A stretch of 18,675 nucleotides of DNA from an uncultured Clostridium sp. (GTDB taxonomy: Bacteria; Bacillota; Clostridia; TANB77; CAG-508): contig USQS01000006.1 of assembly GCA_900556865.1 (NCBI GenBank), forward strand, positions 1 to 18,675. The letters are read 5' to 3'. Of this stretch, positions 12,977-18,675 are shown in pieces (position 1 is the stretch's first letter; the number at the start of each line of letters is the position of its first letter). The notes below the pieces were generated by a model. The model did no database searches, had not been told where the DNA came from, and saw nothing but the letters and a program-made list of their open reading frames with translations. Both the position numbers and the translations under genes were made by a program.

Positions 12977-14029
12977 TTATATAATTTTTCCTCCACCTAA
13001 AACAATATCTCCTAAATAAAATACTGCAGATTGGCCTGGGGTCGGAGCTCTATTAGGCTCTTCAAATTTAATTTTAATTCTATTTTCGTCTTGTACAATC
13101 TTTGCCTTTGTTTGAAGCATTGAATACCTAGTTTTAACATCCACATCAATCCAGTCTTCTATTTTGTCCACTAATAGTAAATTAATATCTTCAACTTCAA
13201 TTTCTTTTTTATATAAATCTTTTTGTTCTCCTACTATAACTTCATTTTTTTCATAATTGAAACCAACAACAAATAATGGCACTTTGTTTGAAATACCTAA
13301 ACCTTTTCTTTGTCCAATTGTATAATTATAAAGTCCATTATGCTTTCCTAAAATTTCTCCATTTATATTTACAATATTTCCTTTCTTTGGTTTTATATCA
13401 GAATTTATTTCTAAAAACTTTTTATAATTTCCATCTGGTATAAAACATATATCTTCTGAATCCGGTTTATTTGCGACCTTTAGTTTTTTCTCTAGAGCTA
13501 TTTTTCTTATTTGCTCTTTATTCTCAAAATCTCCTAAAGGAAAAATAATGTGTTCTATTAGTTCTTTAGGAATATTCCATAACACATAACTTTGGTCTTT
13601 TTTTCCAGCTTTAGATTTTTTTATTACACATCTTTTAAAGTGTTCATTAAATTCAGTTTTTGCATAATGACCTGTTGCAATATAATTACAACCTAATTCT
13701 TTTGCTTTATCCCACATAAAACCAAATTTCATATATTTATTACATTCTATGCATGGGTTTGGAGTTTTACAGCAAGAATAACAATTTATAAAATCATCTA
13801 TTACATATTTTTGAAACTCATTTTTATAATCATATGTAAAATGAGGTATTCCAATAGTATTGCAAACATTTTTAGCGTCTAAATATGTATTTACATTACA
13901 GCAACTACTACCCCTATATAGTTCTAAAGTTGTTCCAACTACTTCATACCCATTTTCTTTTAATAAAATAGCAGAAACAGAGCTGTCTACGCCTCCACTC
14001 ATACCAAGTAGCACTTTTTTTTCTTCCAT
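12977..14029 (-). CDS. mnmA: tRNA-specific 2-thiouridylase
   Basis: This enzyme activates U34 of Lys, Glu and Gln tRNAs with ATP and inserts sulfur as 2-thiouridine. The 350-aa protein opens with LLGMSGGVDSS, the PP-loop, at 7-17. The catalytic cysteines are expected at Cys93 (TPNPCIECN) and Cys195 (SEDICFIPDG). GHYAKT at 120-125 and IGQRKGLGI are also typical. The loop after the PP-loop reads TLELYRGSSCCNVNTYLDA, shorter than and different from the GLWMK-type segment of many homologues and unusually cysteine-rich. It follows sufU by 23 bp, so sulfur made by SufS and SufU is the probable source. Confidence 0.93.
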   Translation of the reverse strand: MEEKKVLLGMSGGVDSSVSAILLKENGYEVVGTTLELYRGSSCCNVNTYLDAKNVCNTIGIPHFTYDYKNEFQKYVIDDFINCYSCCKTPNPCIECNKYMKFGFMWDKAKELGCNYIATGHYAKTEFNEHFKRCVIKKSKAGKKDQSYVLWNIPKELIEHIIFPLGDFENKEQIRKIALEKKLKVANKPDSEDICFIPDGNYKKFLEINSDIKPKKGNIVNINGEILGKHNGLYNYTIGQRKGLGISNKVPLFVVGFNYEKNEVIVGEQKDLYKKEIEVEDINLLLVDKIEDWIDVDVKTRYSMLQTKAKIVQDENRIKIKFEEPNRAPTPGQSAVFYLGDIVLGGGKII

Positions 14030-14052
14030 AACTATTTATCCCTTCTTAAATT

Positions 14053-14493
14053 TTAGTCTTTCTTTACTTTTTCTAACATATCTTCTATAGTATGCCATGC
14101 AAGTAAAGCACATCTAACTCTAGCAGGCATATTAGCAACATTTCTAAAAGCAATCGCCTCTTCTAAAATTTTAAGTTTTTCTTCATCTTTTTCTTCTCTT
14201 TTTATCATTTCTATAAATGTTTCAATAATTTTCTTTGCCTCTTCTATTGTTTTTCCTTTTAAAGTATCTATCATAATAGAAGTTGAAGCTTGTGATATTG
14301 CACACCCATGACCAGTAAAAGCCATATCTGCTATTTTGTTTCCATCTAGCTTTAACTCTAAAGTTATTTCATCTCCGCAATTCGGATTATGCCCAAGCTC
14401 TTGATAATCTGCATTTTCAAGCTTCTTTTTATTATATGAATTCATACTATGTTCCATTATTAATTCATTATATATATTTGTTAAATCTTCCAT
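14053..14493 (-). CDS. sufU: SUF-type sulfur transfer/Fe-S assembly protein SufU
   Basis: SufU accepts persulfide sulfur from SufS through a zinc-bound cysteine. The protein of 146 aa has the IscU-like fold with Cys39 and Asp41 (NPNCGDE), Cys64 (GHGCAISQAS) and Cys128 (ARVRCALLAWHT) as zinc ligands and acceptor. The insert between the second and third cysteines (about 80-115, IEEAKKIIETFIEMIKREEK) is the feature that separates Gram-positive SufU from IscU. It lies 53 bp after sufS and 23 bp before mnmA. Confidence 0.94.
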   Translation of the reverse strand: MEDLTNIYNELIMEHSMNSYNKKKLENADYQELGHNPNCGDEITLELKLDGNKIADMAFTGHGCAISQASTSIMIDTLKGKTIEEAKKIIETFIEMIKREEKDEEKLKILEEAIAFRNVANMPARVRCALLAWHTIEDMLEKVKKD

Positions 14494-14546
14494 TTTATCT
14501 AATTCCTCTCAAATTTTGAGTCAATCTAAAATTCGTTTTTATTTTC

Positions 14547-15773
<1,227 letters not shown>

Positions 15774-15796
15774 CCTTACAAATTCCTTTCTATCTT

Positions 15797-15829
15797 ACTC
15801 ATTCCAATATGCCTACTTTAAAAATGAGT
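15797..15829. repeat. Inverted repeat between sufD and sufS
   Basis: ACTCATT (15797-15803) and AATGAGT (15823-15829) can form a 7-bp stem with a 19-nt loop in the sufD-sufS gap. No U run follows on the minus strand, so it is not a simple terminator. It might affect mRNA stability within the operon. Confidence 0.3.
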
Positions 15830-15846
15830 TTATTAACTTTCTCCTT

Positions 15847-16887
15847 CTACTCTAATTTCTTATCAATTTCTTTTAAGATTTTTTCTTTTAATTCTTTATC
15901 TTCTATTTTATCTAAAACCTTATTAAATTTTGCTCTTACCATAAGTTTTAAAGCTTCTTTTTCTGAAAAGCCTCTACTCATTATATAAAACAATTCCTTT
16001 GGTCCTACTTTTCCTGTTGCAGTAGAATGGTTTCCTTCCACATCTTCTTCTGTGCATAAAAGCATAGGAAGAGCTATAGATTTTGCTGTTTCGGATAAAA
16101 TCATACAATATTCATTTTCATCTCCTTTTGCCTTTTTTGAACCTTTTTTGAAATCTATTGTTCCTTTAAAATGCTTTTTACAATTATCTTTTATTGCCCC
16201 TTGCACATTTATGTTTGCCTCTGTTTTTTCTCCAAAAAGCTCTGCAATATAATTTAAATCTAATATCTGATTATCTTTTCCCAAATAAATTGCATCTAAA
16301 TTACTTTTTGCCTTTAACCCTTTTATATTAGAATAATAATTTGAAATAGAATTTTTGCCACCAAAATCTATTATTGTAAAATCTAAATTTGCTTCATCTT
16401 CTAACACATTTTCTATAGCAACAAAATTAGTTGAATTTGTATTTAATAAATTCACAAAAACAATTCTTAAATTTGCTGAATTTTCACACCTTATATTTAT
16501 TTGGCTATTATTAAAATGCACCTCATCATCTTTAGATTCATATTTTAAAATAATAACTCCATTTGAGCCTTCAAAAGCCTCTATTTCTATATTGCAAACC
16601 AAACTACTATTTTCTTTATTAAAGTCAAAATTAACTTCAACCATTTCTTCTTTTTTTATTTCTATTTTTATATTTTTATTTGAATTTTCTTGAATTTGTT
16701 TATATATTTTTTTAGATAATCCATATTTTAATTTTTTTAAATTTACTTTTTCTTCTGAAATTTTTCCTTTTAAAATATGAAGTTCATCAAATTTACCTAT
16801 ATTATTTGGTAAATCAAATTCTTTTAAATTTATATTGTTTATTTCATAATTTCTTGATGTTCTAATCGGTGTTTCATTAATAATCAT
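15847..16887 (-). CDS. sufD: Fe-S cluster assembly protein SufD
   Basis: SufD pairs with SufB as the scaffold of the SufBCD complex. The 346-aa protein is a right-handed beta-helix, seen as repeating short strands in the middle (ENSANLRIVFVNLLNTN, EDEANLDFTIIDF). The C-terminal family signature is present: EEDVEGNHSTATGKVGPKEL, the conserved block around His, then FYIMSRGFSEKEALKLMVRA. Its N-terminus is shorter and very lysine-rich. A good site (GAAAGGAT) precedes the ATG. It lies 20 bp after sufB. Confidence 0.92.
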   Translation of the reverse strand: MIINETPIRTSRNYEINNINLKEFDLPNNIGKFDELHILKGKISEEKVNLKKLKYGLSKKIYKQIQENSNKNIKIEIKKEEMVEVNFDFNKENSSLVCNIEIEAFEGSNGVIILKYESKDDEVHFNNSQINIRCENSANLRIVFVNLLNTNSTNFVAIENVLEDEANLDFTIIDFGGKNSISNYYSNIKGLKAKSNLDAIYLGKDNQILDLNYIAELFGEKTEANINVQGAIKDNCKKHFKGTIDFKKGSKKAKGDENEYCMILSETAKSIALPMLLCTEEDVEGNHSTATGKVGPKELFYIMSRGFSEKEALKLMVRAKFNKVLDKIEDKELKEKILKEIDKKLE

Positions 16888-16907
16888 TTTATTATCCTTT
16901 CTTTAAG

Positions 16908-18305
16908 CTACCCTATACTACCTTCAAGCTCTAAATTAATTAAGCCATTCATTTCTACCGCATATTCAATAGGAAGTGCCTTTGAAATTGGGTCAGCAAA
17001 ACCTCTTACTATCATAGCTTTAGCGTCTTCTTCTGACAACCCTCTACTCATTAAATAAAAAATTGCTTTATCACTTATTTTTCCTATTTTTGCCTCATGC
17101 GAAAATTCCACTTCATCTGTTCTAACATCATTTACAGGTATTGTATCAGACCTTGAAATATCATCTAACATTAAAGACTCACAAGATACCGAACATTTAG
17201 AATTTTTTGCATTTTCATTAATTTTTACCTGTGCACGGTATGTTGCCACACCTCCATTTTTAGATATGGATTTTGAATTTACAACACTAGACGTGTTTTC
17301 AGCATTATGAACCACTTTAAAACCTGTGTCTAAATTTTGCCCTTTTCCCGCAAAAGAAATTCCCGTATATTCTGTTTTTGCACCTTCTCCATTTAAAATA
17401 CTCATTGGGTAAAGCATTGATATTTTAGACCCAAATGACCCAGATACCCAATCAACTTGTGCTCCTTCTGAAATTAAAGCTCTTTTTGTATTTAAATTAA
17501 GCATATTTTTTGACCAGTTTTCTATTGTAGAATATCTTAAATATGCATTTTTCTTAACAAATAATTCAACACAACCAGCATGTAAATTTACCTTATTATA
17601 TTTTGGTGCAGAACATCCTTCTATAAAGTGAAGTGATGCACCTTCATCTACTATAATTAAAGTATGCTCAAACTGTCCTGATTCTGGCGAATTTAATCTA
17701 AAATATGATTGCAAAGGAATTTTTACTTTAACTCCTTTTGGAACATAAACAAAAGAACCTCCTGACCACACTGCTCCATGAAGTGCAACAAATTTATGGT
17801 CATATATTGGAACACATTTCATAAAATGTTTTTTTACTAAATCTGGGTATTGTTTTAAAGCTGTTTCCATATCTGTGTATATTACGCCTTGCTCTAAAAG
17901 CTCTTGTTTCATACTATGATACACAACTTCTGAATCATACTGTGCCCCTACACCTGCTAAAGACCTTTTTTCTGCTTCAGGTATACCTAATTTATCAAAA
18001 GTAGATTTTATATCTTCTGGCACATCTTCCCAATTTCCAGTCATTTTGGTTTTTGGACGTACATATGTTGCAATCTCGTCCATATTAAGTTCAGTTAAAT
18101 CAGGTCCCCACGTTGGAAGCTCTAGCTTTTCATACACTTCTAGTGCTTTTAGTCTAAATTCTTTCATCCAGTCCGGGTCATTTTTCTGTTTTGAAATTTC
18201 TTTTATTATTTCAGGGGTTAAACCCTTTTTTATTTTAAATTCATAATTATCTTTATTTTTTATGTCATATATATTTCTGTTTATTTCTTTCAATTTAGTT
18301 TTCAT
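16908..18305 (-). CDS. sufB: Fe-S cluster assembly scaffold SufB
   Basis: SufB is the core scaffold on which SufBCD builds Fe-S clusters. At 465 aa it is full length. Typical segments are PEAEKRSLAGVGAQYDSE, CVPIYDHKFVALHGAVWSGG, VPKGVKVKIPLQSYFR, EHTLIIVDEGASLHFIEGC, and the C-terminal DEVEFSHEAKIGKISD and FYLMSRGLSEEDAKAMIVRG. The start has AGAAAGGA 8 nt before it. It is the first suf gene of this operon. The ATPase gene sufC, normally beside it in Firmicutes, is not upstream: only 120 bp separate sufB from a divergent plus-strand gene. The sufB promoter must lie in that gap, but I see only a weak TATTAT there. Confidence 0.96.
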   Translation of the reverse strand: MKTKLKEINRNIYDIKNKDNYEFKIKKGLTPEIIKEISKQKNDPDWMKEFRLKALEVYEKLELPTWGPDLTELNMDEIATYVRPKTKMTGNWEDVPEDIKSTFDKLGIPEAEKRSLAGVGAQYDSEVVYHSMKQELLEQGVIYTDMETALKQYPDLVKKHFMKCVPIYDHKFVALHGAVWSGGSFVYVPKGVKVKIPLQSYFRLNSPESGQFEHTLIIVDEGASLHFIEGCSAPKYNKVNLHAGCVELFVKKNAYLRYSTIENWSKNMLNLNTKRALISEGAQVDWVSGSFGSKISMLYPMSILNGEGAKTEYTGISFAGKGQNLDTGFKVVHNAENTSSVVNSKSISKNGGVATYRAQVKINENAKNSKCSVSCESLMLDDISRSDTIPVNDVRTDEVEFSHEAKIGKISDKAIFYLMSRGLSEEDAKAMIVRGFADPISKALPIEYAVEMNGLINLELEGSIG

Positions 18306-18322
18306 AATATTGTCCTTTCTAC

Positions 18323-18351
18323 TTGCATTTTTTGTTTTTTTGTGATATAAT
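18323..18351 (+). promoter_or_regulatory. Strong plus-strand promoter for the small coiled-coil gene
   Basis: TTGCAT (18323-18328), a 17-bp spacer and TATAAT (18346-18351, preceded by TGTG) form a near-consensus promoter. The predicted start is near 18358, giving a leader of about 68 nt. Confidence 0.65.
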
Positions 18352-18358
18352 AATTGCT

Positions 18359-18410
18359 AATTGGGTTGTCTCACACCCAGGCAATGCCCTACTAAGTGAG
18401 GTATGTATAC
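18359..18410 (+). promoter_or_regulatory. Structured leader of the small coiled-coil gene
   Basis: The leader has several mutually exclusive short stems: GGGT / ACCC around tgtctcac, GGC-aat-GCC at 18380-18388, and CTCAC (18370-18374) with GTGAG (18396-18400). The AAAGGAG site at 18411 follows directly. Base composition is clearly more GC-rich than the flanking suf genes. No named riboswitch class is recognised. Confidence 0.3.
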
Positions 18411-18425
18411 AAAGGAGAAAAAGAT

Positions 18426-18650
18426 ATGTTTAAATGGAAGCATAGATGTTTCGAGTTAGAATATAAACTCGAATGCGAAAAAGCGATGGTTGCTAACCTT
18501 TTGCAAGAGCGTAACGCACTCATCGCTAAGAACGCTGAGTTAAACGCCTCCAATATTCGTCTGGAGAGTGAACTTCAAGCTCTTCGGAAGAACCAGAAAA
18601 CGTTCTTTCCCCCTAATCCTCTCCCGAGAGAGCCAATCTCTCGGAGATAA
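18426..18650 (+). CDS. Small coiled-coil protein, function unknown
   Basis: This is a 74-aa soluble protein with no membrane segment. Residues about 5-58 have heptad-like spacing of Leu, Ala and Ile (YKLECEKAMVANLLQERNAL, AELNASNIRLESELQALRK), which predicts a coiled coil. The tail KTFFPPNPLPREPISRR is basic and proline-rich. ATG 18426 is chosen because AAAGGAG lies 8 nt before it; a GTG at 18396 lacks a site. Codons such as GCC, CGT, CTC and CTG and the higher GC differ from the neighbouring suf genes, which suggests acquisition, perhaps from a mobile element or phage. An 8-bp hairpin (ccgagaga / tctctcgg, 18624-18644) is embedded in its last codons. I do not recognise the family. Confidence 0.65.
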   Translation: MFKWKHRCFELEYKLECEKAMVANLLQERNALIAKNAELNASNIRLESELQALRKNQKTFFPPNPLPREPISRR

Positions 18651-18665
18651 GGGGGCTTCCACCCC
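18624..18665 (+). repeat. Hairpin pair at the 3' end of the coiled-coil gene
   Basis: CCGAGAGA (18624-18631) and TCTCTCGG (18637-18644) form a perfect 8-bp stem with a 5-nt loop within the coding sequence, ending 4 bp before the stop codon. A short GGGG/CCCC stem may follow at about 18651-18665. No U run is seen before the window ends, so terminator function cannot be claimed. Confidence 0.5.
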
Positions 18666-18675
18666 ACCTCAATTG

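Noticed and set aside
14505..14517. CTCAAA-T-TTTGAG palindrome in the sufS-sufU gap as an operator
   Set aside because: It is short, AT-rich and internal to an operon; no promoter lies beside it, so chance is the simpler reading.
16355..16693. 112-codon plus-strand open frame
   Set aside because: It is fully antisense to sufD, which is clearly coding by motif; no initiation signals are seen.

Overview
This is an AT-rich window from a low-GC anaerobic Firmicute, most likely an uncultured clostridial lineage. The evidence is the AT-biased codons, strong AGGAGG-type Shine-Dalgarno sites, TGA used as a stop, an oxygen-sensitive class III ribonucleotide reductase, a Crp/Fnr-type regulator and a SUF operon with the zinc-type SufU. 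Almost all genes lie on the minus strand.

Layout from left to right. 1-410: a 5'-truncated, frameshifted coding remnant and the nrdD terminator. 496-2622: nrdD. 2623-2934: a regulatory intergenic region. It holds a Crp/Fnr-like palindrome, a face-to-face promoter pair, and a predicted minus-strand leader or small RNA of about 113 nt with three hairpins that ends in an intrinsic terminator upstream of nrdD. 2935-3567: the divergent Crp/Fnr regulator. 3597-4151: a DUF4258 / YgiT-zinc-finger toxin-antitoxin pair. 4190-7444: flippase, pth and an RNase G that lacks its zinc-link tail, in one direction. 7588-8053: ribosomal protein L31 and a 58-aa membrane protein, the latter behind a perfect TTGACA-N17-TATAAT promoter. 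8131-12824: tyrS followed by a GT8 glycosyltransferase, a GT8-acyltransferase fusion and a second acyltransferase. 12977-18305: sufB-sufD-sufS-sufU-mnmA. 18323-18675: a plus-strand gene for a small coiled-coil protein, with a strong promoter and base composition unlike the rest.

How the genes fit together. The suf genes build Fe-S clusters, and SufS/SufU sulfur can feed MnmA, which thiolates tRNA wobble uridines. The ATPase gene sufC is absent from this locus. The tyrS-led run ends in three enzymes that look like a glycolipid or lipid-anchored glycan module, with a polysaccharide flippase nearby. The Crp/Fnr gene and nrdD are divergent around a palindrome placed as a class II activator site for the nrdD-ward transcript and as a repressor site for the regulator gene itself.

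The least explained items are the candidate Fnr-controlled small RNA/attenuator, the GT8-acyltransferase fusion cluster, a tyrosine-rich mini-ORF ahead of tyrS, and the foreign-looking sequences at the two window ends. All functional calls rest on reading the sequence; no database search was run.
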